NCBI GenBank assembly: GCA_951804985.1
Contig: OX638133.1
Coordinates: 71,058,367 to 71,122,366 of the forward strand
Source: Dryomyza anilis
Lineage: Eukaryota; Arthropoda; Insecta; Diptera; Dryomyzidae
Reading direction: 5' to 3'
Length of the DNA: 64,000 nt
Within the stretch, counting starts at the first letter, position 1; each line of letters starts with the position of its first letter. Below are positions 1-11,243 of this stretch, piece by piece. Under the pieces are notes generated by a model. It saw nothing but the letters and a program-made list of their open reading frames with translations. It searched no databases and had not been told where the DNA came from. A program made the translations under genes and the position numbers.

Positions 1-2
1 CT

Positions 3-179
3 ACCACATATGAAGATCGATTAACCATGCCAATAGTGACGAGAGTTATGTTTACAGCAGAGCCCGCCAATATACCAACGGAGACCGATCACGATATCTT
101 GACAACAACATCTGTAATACATAGACAAGGTGATTGCGGAGCAGAAGTATGCGGTTATGTATGTATTAAGTATCGGTAG
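3..179 (+). CDS. 3' end of an open frame, probably LTR-retrotransposon ORF terminus (partial)
   Basis: An open frame runs from the window edge (frame starting at base 3) for 58 codons to a TAG at 177-179. It lies about 95 bp upstream of a polypurine tract and LTR, where the last ORF of an LTR retrotransposon normally ends. The peptide has several Cys residues near its C-terminus but no motif I can assign to gag, pol or env. Because the start is outside the window, its family is unknown. It could also be a chance open frame. Confidence 0.35.
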   Translation, partial: TTYEDRLTMPIVTRVMFTAEPANIPTETDHDILTTTSVIHRQGDCGAEVCGYVCIKYR

Positions 180-270
180 TATGTTTGTATTGTACAGTAG
201 TGTAAGGTACTGGTATGAGATGCTAGTATAAGATTGTTGTAAGTCGAAAAAAAAATTTTTTTTTTTTTTG

Positions 271-284
271 TAAGGGGGGAGGAA
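271..284 (+). promoter_or_regulatory. Polypurine tract of LTR retrotransposon
   Basis: A purine run (AAGGGGGGAGGAA) lies immediately 5' of the TGTTAA that opens the LTR. This is the canonical place and composition for the plus-strand DNA priming site of an LTR retrotransposon. An A9/T15 run sits just upstream (247-269). Confidence 0.75.
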
Positions 285-1028
285 TGTTAAGAGTTAGCAT
301 TATGACAGTCACTCATAGCGTGACAGTTCATTGATATTTTTCTAGTGGGTATTTGCTGTTGCTAAATATTAATTGCTAAATATTTAAATTATATTATATG
401 CATTCTAATTGTTGTTAAAACAAAAAGTAAATGATGTTGGTTTGATGACACACCTTTTGGTCGTTGCCAAAATAAGCGGCGACAATTTACTTAGTCAGCA
501 ATTGTAACTATAAACCAAATTCGCAGCAGCGTCAAGTTGCTAGCTTGAAGAAAATAAGCACGTGGTGCAATTTGTTTGTAAACAAAGATGACTTCAATTC
601 AATGACTTTGCGATGGTCTAAATTCATTGTCTTCGCGGGTTGCTGATTATGCAAGAGTTGCTTTCACGGTCAGCGTTAAGAAGTCGAGTTGTGGATCGAA
701 CTTGAGTTCTTTACGGAACTTTTGATTGGTTAAAATTATGCTTCTGGGCATAAGCAGCAAAACACAATGTGATTGGCCAAAATTATGTTTCTAGGCTGAA
801 GCAGCAAAAGACACTGGAAAAGTAGCATTGAAACTTAGATTAAGTATTAGTATATAAGCTGTAGTTATTTAGTTTTTAAGAGAGTGGTGATGAGATTAAG
901 AAGTGAGTCGAAGAAGTGGAACAAAGAAAAAGGAAATAAAATTATAAAGAGGATAAAACTTGAAATGGTGTAAGTGTTATTATTTATTAAATGTCTTATT
1001 TTTAGGTGATAAAATAGGGACATTAACA
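285..1028 (+). mobile_element. 3' LTR of an LTR retrotransposon (744 bp)
   Basis: It begins TGTTAA and ends TTAACA, a perfect 6-bp terminal inversion with TG...CA ends. It is preceded by a polypurine tract. Inside, TATATAAG at 851-858 is a plausible TATA box and AATAAA at 935-940 a plausible poly(A) signal, in the usual U3-R-U5 order. The 5' LTR and internal region are beyond the left edge, so the TSD cannot be tested. TGTTA...TAACA ends fit BEL/Pao or copia-type elements, but superfamily is not decided here. Confidence 0.8.
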
Positions 1029-1829
1029 CTGCTTATTTTCAAAAATTCAAAATGCCTGCTACGCAATGTGTATTTCCTACCATATTCCTGTGAGTTTTCC
1101 TCAAAACTACTACTATAATACCAGTTTCCTTGCATATTTTGTGTCTGGGGCTTATTTAAATCTTCATAATCCAAAAATTTTGTAAATAGGAATATGTACT
1201 AGTCAAATTTAATCATTTCAGATTTCAATTATAATTTACGCGACAAATTTTAAAAATTTTGTTTAAAACATTTTATCACAACATTTTTGTCGGCTTGAAC
1301 TTTGTTTTTATTTTCGATAACTTTTAACAATAGATATCACTTCACAGCACAATGAGAATCACAAAGGTGGTGAAATGATGATAAAAACTTTTCACTTCAC
1401 TATAACGCAGATCCACAATCGGCCCCCTGATAAGAAAAAGTTTGTAATTTTTAACGCTAGTTTGAGCTATGCTCTGCATAATCCTTAATAATTTTCTTAT
1501 TTATCTCTAAATGTTCGTATATGTTTATGAATGTAATACCACAGTATTAATAAACTTAATAGACTTTCGTTTCGTGTCGTTGATATTCTGAATTTCAAAG
1601 GAGTGTTACTATAGTTCTGCAATTTTGCGTAGTAAAGTCCTTAGAATTCGGAAACAATCAGAAAACTGTAATTAAAATTCAGTTTAATTGACATTGCACA
1701 ATTGTTGAATGCATATATAATGAAATAAAACTAATTTAATTATATTTTATGCAACATTATAAATGCTTTCTTAAAAAATTACTGATCCGTTACGGATGAA
1801 AAAAGACGTAACTTCAGATTTAAAAATTT
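1029..1829. other. AT-rich intergenic sequence, nothing recognised
   Basis: No convincing ORF, repeat boundary or RNA was seen. The first bases after the LTR (CTGCT) would be the TSD if the insertion is intact, but the partner copy is outside the window. Confidence 0.6.
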
Positions 1830-2260
1830 CTGCGGTTAATTGGCGATCAAACAATTTATTGCCATCGTATAAATTGTAATCAGCGTGTGTGCTGTTGCAA
1901 CAGCATTGCTACGTGTTGCCACCCGCAACAACTTAATAATAAAAAACTGCAACAGCAACATCATATAAAAAACAGCAGCACAGCAACACTTTTCTACACA
2001 GCAATTTTCACGTATTTTCACGCAACGTTTGTTTTATGATGTGTCGCAGATCTTTAGTGTTGCCAACCACAACAGAAGCAGCTGTAGCAGCAACAACTAA
2101 CAGAGGCACGGCAATAGACGCAGCAACACATGCAGCAGCAATTAAATGACTGACAACTTTACTTCAGCTGCAACAGACGTAGAAGTGTCTACAACAATAA
2201 CAAGCAACTAACGACAACATAACAACAATTGAAATATCACAACAACAATAGGCAACAACA
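1830..2260. other. CAA/CAG-rich unique island
   Basis: This is a stretch rich in GCAACA / ACAACA trinucleotides on the plus strand, with higher GC than its flanks. In fly genomes such sequence is common in 5'UTRs and enhancers as well as in polyglutamine exons. No frame stays open long enough here to support coding. No splice sites or promoter were recognised. Confidence 0.4.
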
Positions 2261-4330
2261 TCAAATGGTCCAGAGCACCAAATTCAACGATGCGCGAAAA
2301 ACACTTTTGCTGTTCCTGCTGCTACACTCAGGAAAATAAAATTTGTAGGACACGAAACTATTTGAGTATACTATTAAATCAATAGTTTTTTTTGTATGTA
2401 AACATAATATATTATTGACTGATAAAGCATTTGTAAACAGAGTTGTATTGAGACTTGAACAGTGTTGTAATGAGCTCCGACTTACATTATAATATCCCGG
2501 AAACATATTTATGTTGCCCTCCATTTTATGTATGGAGTATGTTCTAATGGAAACATAATAATTACTACATCCAAATAAAATAATTATTTGAACCGAAACA
2601 AAAATATGTTCAAAATAAAACATGATTTTGAACGATCTGAATATAAATATGTTTCCAGTGAAACATATCAGTTGTTTCAGTTCAAAAAGTAGTATGTTTG
2701 CAAAATAACATAAATAAATATTTTTGGAAAAAAATTCTGAAAATAAAATAAAATGTTGTTTTTTTTTTATTAATTTTTATTAAAAATCTTTAAACATGCA
2801 CAGTGGAAAATTATAATAATAGAATTGATATACAAATTTTTAAATGCATAGATAAATAATTGGTTTAATTGGTTTGGTGCAAGTACAAGTGACAGCATCA
2901 ATGAATGCACAATTGCACCAGCAGACGCTAAACCAGACGATCCAGGCTCGCTTTATATTTGGTACAGTTACAGTTGATCTCAGTACAGCACATAGCGTAG
3001 GCAAGGAATTCACGGAGGCTTTTGTAAAAAAAACATGTCAAATTCTGTTTGAAAATCGAAACACATATTTTTATTTGTGGTTTTTTCACATTAGTTTCAG
3101 AAATTATATACTGCACTATATTATACTCTGTTACTATTTGTACTTTTTGTAAAACAATTTATATATTTATTTAATTTACAAATAACAATATTATTACCGA
3201 CGCGAATACGTTTTCTCAACGAACAACAAAAGACACGTACGCAGAAAATGACGATCATAGAGTGTCACAGAGAATAATGTTGCAAGAATACACTTATTTA
3301 AATCCAATTTCTTTTTTGTTTGTTTTTTAATATCAATATGTTCAAACGATGGCAAAAGATGACGTAGATAGAAAATGCTGCACAACGTTGCCAACTTCGT
3401 CAGTCGATAAATTATCGAATTAAGACGAGCATTGCGAACATACGTTATATTTAGATTTGATTAGCATTTTATGTGTTTCGAAACATAGTTTTAACCAAGT
3501 AAATTGCCAAGAAACAGTTTATTAAAATGCAATTAAAATTTTATGTTGGTATTGTAACATATTTATGGTAAATTTGACAGATTCTGCTGGACAATATAAT
3601 AATGTTTACACGTGAACAAAAATAAATTCAATTTCGATTATAATTTAATTACACTTCATTCCTAATACATGAATGGTAATTTCGTATTACTTTTTAATTA
3701 CATTCAAACATATTCAAACAAATCTTTTCTATTCGTGTAGGTACATAATTAAATAAAAGTACATATACTTGATCTATAATTCTATACTTCCTCTTACTTT
3801 GTTTTTGCAAATCAAACTTTAAGTCTTCAGCTTAAAGTGAAATTTACAAATTTACCTTTTTCCTTGTTCGATATGAACATAAGCAGGAAAATATTTCATT
3901 TTATTTTAAAAATATGAACATTTAGTAGGTGATCTTCATTTGACTCTATTATAGGATACTGAGGCAAACCCATGGAAAGTAATACATTTATGCTAAGCTG
4001 AAGTCTACTGGTTTAAGGTATTGTTGAAATTTCTTTAAATAATTGTTGGCCAAAAAATTATATAGATTAAAATGAGCACCATAAAATAAAATTTAAATTA
4101 AAAATCGAAAGCGTGAATTTGTATTTAATCGGAAGACTTAAAGAGTGATTTGCTGAAACAAAGTAAGAGGAATCATAGAATTATGAATCTGGTTTCTCAT
4201 ATAATATATAATTTTATTTAATTATGAAAACGTAATATCTTTTGCAATAAATAATAGGTACACCTTAATATTCATATTTTTTGCGTTTGACTAATCATAA
4301 CTTTGGTCAGATCAATCCAAATTTCATGTG
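2261..4330. other. AT-rich intergenic sequence with possible repeat remnants
   Basis: At 2321-2345 a sequence CACTCAGGAAAATA follows TA and resembles the left terminus of the TA-flanked MITE family seen at 6582 and 52663, but no matching right end was found. A GC-richer patch at 2870-3060 has an open frame without ATG and no recognisable motif. The remainder is unassigned. Confidence 0.4.
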
Positions 4331-4338
4331 GTTTGTTT

Positions 4339-5446
4339 TAGAGATGGGCACGTGAGCGAGTTTTGACTCACTCACGCTCACGAAATAATTTTTCTAATCA
4401 CACACACTCACTCACGGCCTTTTTTGCTCTACTCACACTCACTCACAATGACGTGAGTAAAATTAAGATTCAATCACAATCACGCGTGATCAAGCGCGAT
4501 TCACGTGAATCACGCTGAATCACGTGTTTGTTTTTGGTATTGTTTGTTGGTGAGATTGGTCAACCGAGCGTGGCACCTCCGAGCGTGGTACTTCCGAGCG
4601 TACAACCTACATCTTTAAAACACAATAATGATGTTAGGGATTTTGATAAAATATATCTCAATTTTAACGGAGATGGAAATGTGAAAGGACTTCGATGTGC
4701 TATTCAAATAAAAACGTAAAAATTGCCTCAAAGAATAATTCACCGGTGAAGAATTCGTGAAAATTTTTGAGAATTGTCTCTGGAAAAAATTATCTCTGGA
4801 AAACAATTATCATCAAAAGAATAGTCCGGCATAGAATTTACCATGGATGAATTTGGGAAAAACTATTTTTGAAGCGATTTTTTGGTTACTTTATTTATAA
4901 CTCGAATAAAATCTGTGGGGTCCCGATTTTATTCGAACAAATTAAACTTAATAAACAAAAAGAAGTCAATACAGAGGTATCATATGTATAGTTGAAATGG
5001 AAAATTCAAGTTTTTATAAAAATGGGTATATCGAAAGAAAAATGCGTTCTATATCTATTTCCATGAACGGTCATATGAAACCAAGCAAAAACTATTGACA
5101 TGACCCCAGTTCGGCCGGTTCGCAGGGGTTAGATCAATTATTGACTGAAACCTTGCAACTCATTCTGAGTTGAAGAAGGGGTGGGTATATGACGGTCATT
5201 AGAAAGGGTTAGAATGGGTTTGATCGCAAAAAATTAAAAGTAAGATTTTTTTATTTTACGAATTATTCGACTCACACACACTCACTCACGAAAAAATTGT
5301 ACTCACGCACACTCACCCACGGTACTTTTTGGTCCACTCACACTCACTCACAATAACGTGAGAAAAATTAGGATTCAATCACAATCACGCGTGATCACGC
5401 GTGATTCACTTGAATCACGCTGAATCACGCTCACATGCCAACTCTA
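4339..5446. mobile_element. Non-autonomous hAT-type element, 1108 bp, 8-bp TSD
   Basis: The left end TAGAGATGGGCACGTGAGCG is matched in inverted orientation by the right end (TAGAGTTGGCATGTGAGCG when reverse complemented). The flanks are an 8-bp duplication, GTTTGTTT at 4331-4338 and GTTTGTCT at 5447-5454 (7/8). An 8-bp TSD with TA-G-G/A-type TIRs is the hAT signature. Both termini carry about 180 bp of clustered CACTCAC and ATCACGCGTGAT motifs, present as direct subterminal copies at 4360-4530 and 5265-5440. The middle contains only short open frames, so no transposase is visible. Three 15-bp GAGCGTGG repeats lie near 4563-4610. Confidence 0.85.
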
Positions 5447-5598
5447 GTTTGTCTAGTTGTTTTCAGAGGAATATAAAAGAAATGTGATCAAAAACTCAAA
5501 TCTGTAAAATGTTATAGATCCAAATATGTGGAAAAACACGAGATAATTAAAAAAGGTCTTCATTTGTTGTCTAGTGTAATGATACAAAATATAACTTA
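5447..5598. other. Spacer between repeats, nothing recognised
   Basis: AT-rich sequence between the hAT-type element and composite repeat X. No feature was recognised. Confidence 0.5.
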
Positions 5599-6440
5599 CT
5601 AGCTGGATCCGTGTACGACTCGTGCAAAGATTTTGTTAAAGCAAGAATATGGAGCAATTTTATTAATATAAATACCACGTACTTCGCTGTGGACGTTTTT
5701 TATTGGTTTTATAAATGTAGTAACCAAAACAAAAATGATTCTCCGCCATTACATTCTTTCTCAGACTGATCTTCACGCTTTCCCGTAGATTTCTTCCCGG
5801 TAGAATTCTTCCCGGTAGAATTCTTCCCGGTTGAGTTTTTCCCAGTAGAAGTTTTGGTGTGGTGAGTTTTAGTGTGATGAATTTTAGTGTGGTGAATTTT
5901 AGTGTGGTGAATTTTAGTGTGGTGAGTTTTAGTGTGGTGAGTTTTAGGGTGGTGAGTTTTATTGTGGTGAATTTTATTGTGGTGAGTTCTAGTATGGTGA
6001 ATTTTATTGTGGTGAGTTTCAGTGTGGTAAATTTTATTGTGGTGAGTTTAGTGTAGTGAGTTTACTGTGGTGAGTTTTAGTTTAGTTTGCTTTTGTTTTT
6101 CTTATCTTTTTTTGTTTTTCTTTAGTTTGGCTTTTAGTTTTATAGTATTGCTTTTGTTTTGTGCTTTTACTTTTGTGTTTTAGCTTTTAAATATTTTTTT
6201 TGTATTTGAGTTTTTTGTTTCATGTTCATAGCTGATGAAAGTGCCAAGTTATATCGTTTTGAAATTTTAAGCTGTATAATAGGTACCTCGCGCCCATAGA
6301 TAGCCTATCATTCCTTCCAGACCGTATCGCATCTGTGGTAAAAATTTGAAGAAAATCGGATCAGCCGTTTAGACGGAGAAGCGGAACAAACAAATAAACA
6401 AAGCAACAAAGAGATTTATTGTACTAATAGGAAGGATAGG
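5599..6440 (+). repeat. Composite interspersed repeat X, copy 1
   Basis: The head begins ACTAGCTGGATCCGTG and contains ACGTTTTTTATTGGTTTTA (near 5691), a motif repeated at 32471 and 63970. The middle holds a 15-bp minisatellite and a TTTTG/TTTAG-rich tract. The tail (6229-6370, GTGCCAAGTTATATCGTTTTGA) is shared with 34797-34930. It ends with GATCAGCCGTTTAGACGG and an AACAAA-rich stretch, a type of 3' terminus common on insect RTE-like LINEs and their relatives. Classification is inference; no ORF is present. Confidence 0.6.
5786..6080 (+). repeat. 15-bp minisatellite array
   Basis: About 19 tandem units of 15 bp. The first three or four are GAATTCTTCCCGGTA-type, and the rest drift to TTTTAGTGTGGTGAA/G. 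The 15-bp period makes the plus strand accidentally open (5859-6056), which should not be read as a gene. No inverted second arm was found nearby. Confidence 0.85.
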
Positions 6441-6581
6441 ATTAATGTTATGGTAAACTATTAATAACTGTATCTATTTTAAAATAATAGAACGGAAAAT
6501 GTTCCATTAATGGAATAACTACCATAATCATTTTTCATATTTTATATTTAAAAATATTTCAATTTTACACGCATTATCCTA

Positions 6582-7437
6582 CACTCAAAAGAAAATATTC
6601 CATTAAGTACTTAATGGTACTACTTACTATTGATTTCGAAAAGACACATATTTTCTGTGCATCACTCTTGCAGTTTTTGTGAACATCGCCACTATTAAAC
6701 ACGTGGTAAGGGCTTAATGTATCTATTACAGAAAATAAATAATTCATCAAACTACTATTATATCTGCACGGAGGGAAATAAACTTCTAAAAGAGGAGAGG
6801 AATTCTTCTCTGATGCAAAACTCAATGCTATTACAATTCTAGAATTCAACATCTGAATACTAAGACAGCAAATTCCAAAGTTCTCAATAAAGAAAACTTG
6901 ATTGATTCTTCTGGATTTTAAGGAGTTAATTTATTTATATTAAAAACAAATATCGCAAAATAGTTGCTGTACTCTTCGAAAAGAACACTTGTGCATGTAA
7001 CTGTTGTTGTTTTTGTCGATCTTGCTTTGTCTGTAATATTCGCTTTTACACTTTGTTTTGCGATGTCCATCTGACATCGCCATCTGTTTGTTAGTGTGCC
7101 TGTCTGTCGATATGTTCTAAGTAGCTAAGAGCAATTATTCTTGATATGCAGATATTATATTCTTAGGAATCCAAAAAGTAATCAAGAACAATAATTCTTG
7201 ATATGCAGAGGTTTTTCTTCTTTTGTGTCAAGAAACGGAATGATATACATTGTATGAATGTGTGTTTTTTCACGAATAGAACAACAAATATCAAGAATAA
7301 TTGCTCATAAATACTTTCAACATATCGAAAGACAGACACACTAACAATCGCAGACAGACAACGCAAAACAAAGACTAAAAGAATAAACGATTTTTAATAG
7401 TATTTTTATAGTATTTTTTATGGTATTTTCCAGAGTG
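6582..7437. mobile_element. TA-flanked MITE-like element T (CACTCAAAAGAAAATA ends)
   Basis: The left end CACTCAAAAGAAAATA follows TA (6580-6581). The right end reads GGTATTTTCCAGAGTG followed by TA (7438-7439), giving inverted termini of about 20 bp and a TA TSD, as in Tc1/mariner-type elements. The first 40 bases match the inverted right end of element S (53486-53527) almost perfectly. No transposase frame is present. Confidence 0.7.
6767..7376. repeat. Repeat U remnant with internal inverted arms, inside element T
   Basis: From CACGGAGGGAAATAAACTTC onward it parallels the TA-flanked MITE at 39434-39810. Shared segments include CAATTCTAGAATT-type sequence, TTGCGATGTCCATC and AAGAGCAATTATTCTTG. 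Bases 7051-7145 recur inverted at 7290-7376 (TTAGTGTGTCTGTCTTTCGA core), forming arms of about 90 bp. It is probably a nested or composite MITE. Confidence 0.6.
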
Positions 7438-7439
7438 TA

Positions 7440-8090
7440 CCACATATGTTGCTGTTGTTTTCTTTATCACTTAACTGCCTATATTTTTGGCTAACGAGTT
7501 GTTGACCCGCATTTAATTTTTAGCGCCGTCTTGCAGTCCTTGTTGTTGCTATTTTGTCGTTTGCAATGTTATTGCTATTGCTACTGCGTGTTTCCTTTGT
7601 TTGTCTGTTGCTGATACAAAACATAAAAATTGTAGCGTCAACAAAGCATAACAAAGTGATGCCAACCTGTTGAATCCGTAGGCAATAGTTTTTTTTTACT
7701 TTAGGATGATGTTGCTGATCGCAATCGTGTGCTGCATCTGCAACTGTTGTTGTTGCTTGTATTGTTGCTGCTGGTGATGTGGTTGTTATTACGCTTGATT
7801 CCTGGTTGCATGCGCTGCCCCGTGGTAGGAGTGAAAGTGCCTGCGGCTCTCAATTGTCGTTCATCATTTTGGCAGCAACATCAGGCAAATATTGCTGCTA
7901 CTGCTCAATTCTTGATTTTTGTTTTGCTTGGCGATGCGCTCAACCATCACCGCGACAATGGTCGCCATTGCACTGACCGGCAGCAGCAGCCGGTCAGTGT
8001 TGGCAACACTAATATTACAAGACAACAACACTGATAGTAGCAACCATATTTTCAAATTACTTATTACAGTCGATTTTTTACTCATGTTCA
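7440..8090. other. Unique GC-richer island (TTG/CTG-rich)
   Basis: Higher complexity than the flanks and rich in TTGTTGCT, the reverse complement of the CAA/CAG islands seen elsewhere. Overlapping open frames on both strands (7729-8034 plus, 7864-8091 minus) have low-complexity composition and no domain. It is more likely regulatory or UTR sequence of a minus-strand transcript than coding. That role is inferred from composition alone. Confidence 0.35.
7971..7999. other. Perfect 11-bp-stem hairpin
   Basis: CACTGACCGGC and GCCGGTCAGTG flank the 7-base loop AGCAGCA. The stem is GC-rich within a CAG-rich stretch. Confidence 0.8.
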
Positions 8091-9010
8091 TTAATTAAAT
8101 TCGTGAATACTAAAGTTTGCCTTTACTTGGAATTACTACAATATTTAAAAATAGAGTATTCAAATATATAAAAAAAGTATTTAAAAAGGTTTTAAAAAAA
8201 TATAAAAAAGAATAAAAATTTAATAACAAATTGTTTATAAAAAAATTGCGTATTAAAATAAAGTATTCTAAAAAGTATTAAATTGTTATATAAAAAAATA
8301 AAATTTAATAGAATATTAAAAATTATGAAAAATAATGGTTTAAAATTTGATTTACAATATGTATTAACATATTTTAAAAATAGTATTAATTAAAATATGT
8401 ATTTAATAAATTTTTTAAAATAATTTTTATGAAAATATTATTGAAATTATTGAAAAATATATTCAAATATTGTATTAAAAATATTATAAAAAACTTATTA
8501 AAATGTTATATTTAATATTTAAAATATTATCAAAATATTATAAAATTTAAAATTGACATAAAATGGTATAAATAGACACCAAAAAAAAGAATAAATAAAT
8601 TACATAAAGTTTAAAAAAAAAAAAATAAAAAAGTATATAAAATACCTTTGAATGCATTTAAGAAAATTAAATATAGATATTAAACAAGTATTAAAAACGT
8701 ATTACATAAAACAAAAATTTAAAGAATATTTAGTGTAATTAAAAAATAAAGGAAAATAAAATAAAGAAATACATAATTAAATAAAGAACAATTATAATAA
8801 ATCAAATGAAGAATAAAAGGGAAATACTTAAAAATGTAGAGTTTGAAATATCAACGAAAGTAAGAATAACAGCAGCCATTGCCGCGAACAGCAACAACGT
8901 GTATTTTAAGTAGCAACATATGCGCAGCGGATGCTGCAATGACAACATATAATAAATAAATATATAAATAAATAAATAAAATAATTAAATATTAAAAATA
9001 AAAAATAAAT
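8091..9010. repeat. Extremely AT-rich degenerate tract
   Basis: About 900 bp composed of drifting TATTAAAAA / AAATATT units with almost no G or C. It is interrupted near 8868-8950 by a short GC-richer CAGCAGCC... patch. It ends in a run of AAATAAAT/AATA repeats at 8950-9010. No gene is possible in it. Confidence 0.7.
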
Positions 9011-9125
9011 ATTTTGGTGATTTTGGCATGTTGGAGGCATCCAGAATATGCTTCACAGAAGTTTTTTTTTTGGTGTTATGAGATCAATAAATTATTGGTA
9101 TTATATTAAAAATATGCAACATACA

Positions 9126-10530
9126 AATAGGTTTAACTATTGTGGGAACATTTTTTTATGAACTCTTAACTCAAATTCTTAATATTGAACTCAAAATCTT
9201 AATATTAAAAACCTTCTCATTTGATAAATAAAAAAGGATAGATATATTTTTAAGATGCAAAGGATAGATCTTATGGTCCTCTATGCATGTACAGAAAAAC
9301 TTTTGCAATATGTCCTATATCTTTCTACAAATTTGAAGTTAAATGCTGTGACGGGCGTTACAAGTACTTTTTCAAAAAACAGAGTTTACTCTACAAAATA
9401 TTAAATTTTAGCTAAAATAATCAGACTATGGAGATAAAGTTTATCTAAAATACTTCATTAATAATTGGAGTTCTCTCCTCTATAACAAAATTCTGCAATG
9501 GTTACTTTGATCATTGACTTATACAGTATCAAAACTTGTGACGGATGTTACACATTTTGTGACGGGCGTTACCTGTACGAATTCTATACAAATATACCTG
9601 AAAATTCAAATTATGAGTTGCAATTTTTTAATGAAAAAGAGCAAATTTTTGTGGTAGTCATGGTAAACCGTTATTTTAAGGCACACCGTCGACATATAAT
9701 TTATGTGGATAACTAAACATTTCGTTTTGGAAAAAATATGTATTATATTACCATTCATTTAAATAACTGCTCTGTCTGCATCATTTGTAGTCCGTTTCCT
9801 TCGCAAGCTTACATAAATATTTTTCGCATTTGGAACATAATGATTTTTTTGGGATTTTTTATGTTTTTTTTGTAAGGTTTGGAATTTCCATTTTTTATCT
9901 TTGCTTATTGAATATTTTAGAATATTTACTACTTTTTCTATGATTAAATAATAATATAATTGATAATTGATGCATATATTAACAAATATATAATTTTTCA
10001 GTTTTTTTATTTTGCGACGATTGTTAATTGTGACGGGCATTACAATATTTTGGATGCATATAGAAACCATCTGGATTATCTATGAGACCAAAGACTATAA
10101 TAAATGAATAGATACGACAAATATCTTTACTTTTACAAAGTTTCCCAGTTGTAGGTTTGCAAAATAGTTCGTAAAATAACTTTTACAAGTTTTTTTGTGA
10201 CGGGCGTTACAACTCAAAAAAAGTGAAACTGTTTGGTTAATTGTCAGTACTTTGAACGACTTATCACCAATGCAATGTATGGCATACTTTCGCAAACAAA
10301 TTGCCTTTCAAATTGTACTATTCAATTTTCTTTCGGATTTAAAACAACAAAACTACAGGGTTTCATATATTGCCTTAATTTTCTACTATAATAAATTTCA
10401 AAAAAATATTTGACTTTAATTGAGAAAAAAACACATTTGCAATGAATTTTGGTAAATTCTGATCACAAAATATAAAATTAGAGATATTTATTATCCTAAA
10501 AATCATTAAACGGAATCAATAGGTTTAACT
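9126..10530. repeat. Unclassified segment bounded by a 13-bp direct repeat, with five TGTGACGGGCGTTACA motifs
   Basis: AATAGGTTTAACT occurs at 9126-9138 and again at 10518-10530. Between them the motif TGTGACGGGCGTTACA or a close variant lies at 9347, 9537 (GGATG variant), 9558, 10029 (GGCAT variant) and 10196. Open frames at 9498-9716 (plus) and 9759-10070 (minus) show no recognisable domain. It could be an old mobile element or a cluster of protein-binding sites. Confidence 0.5.
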
Positions 10531-10599
10531 TTAATATATCACACCTTGGTAACGTTTTTTGTGGAATCCCCCTATATATATATTATACACCAGAGCAAT

Positions 10600-11160
10600 A
10601 CCATTTTACCATATTTCGAGTGTCAAATTTGTATAAAAGGTATTATTCAAACACGGATCCGATCATGGCTGTAGTGACTGTTCGTAATACCTCCTTGGTT
10701 TTCTTATTTATGAAGCCAGAATGCATTGTAATTGTTCATTCTTCAAAAGTTTCCCAATGCCATGGTAAGATGACCGATAGCATTTTGTTTTGCACAAATT
10801 TATGGCATCCCAACAGGAAATGGCATAATTGACGACAAGGTCATCAATGATGAATCGACGACATTTGAAATTTGCCATTGATGAATATGTCTTCAACAAT
10901 TTCATAAATGACATTGCATTAATGACGTGCATGACATCGTAAATGCTACATCATGCATTAATCGGAGGACATTTGTATGAAAATGTCATCAATGTTTTGC
11001 AGGGCGAATATGCTATCGGCCATCGATGTTTCTGACCTGACATAAGGGAATCATTAGTGACATTTCTTTCTGGGATATTCATATAAATGTCGATACATGA
11101 CATATCATTGATAATGTCAAGAATGTCATTCATCGATGAATAATTTAATCAAGAACTTAT
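10600..11160. repeat. ATGTCAT/ATGACAT-rich segment
   Basis: Many alternating ATGACAT, ATGTCAT and CATCGATG/CATCAATG words occur on both strands. This produces many short imperfect inversions but no clear terminal repeat or TSD. It is probably a degenerate MITE. Confidence 0.35.
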
Positions 11161-11243
11161 TTTATACATTAATAACGACGTAAAATGTACAATATATTTT
11201 TTGTCCTTTTTGGTCATTTATGAGGTAATTAAAAAGTATCCAA

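Noticed and set aside
5859..6056. Val/Ser/Phe repeat protein
   Set aside because: A 15-bp minisatellite keeps the frame open; no biological coding evidence.
7729..8034. 101-codon Leu/Gln-rich ORF
   Set aside because: Low-complexity CTG/CAG sequence; competing frames on both strands; no domain.
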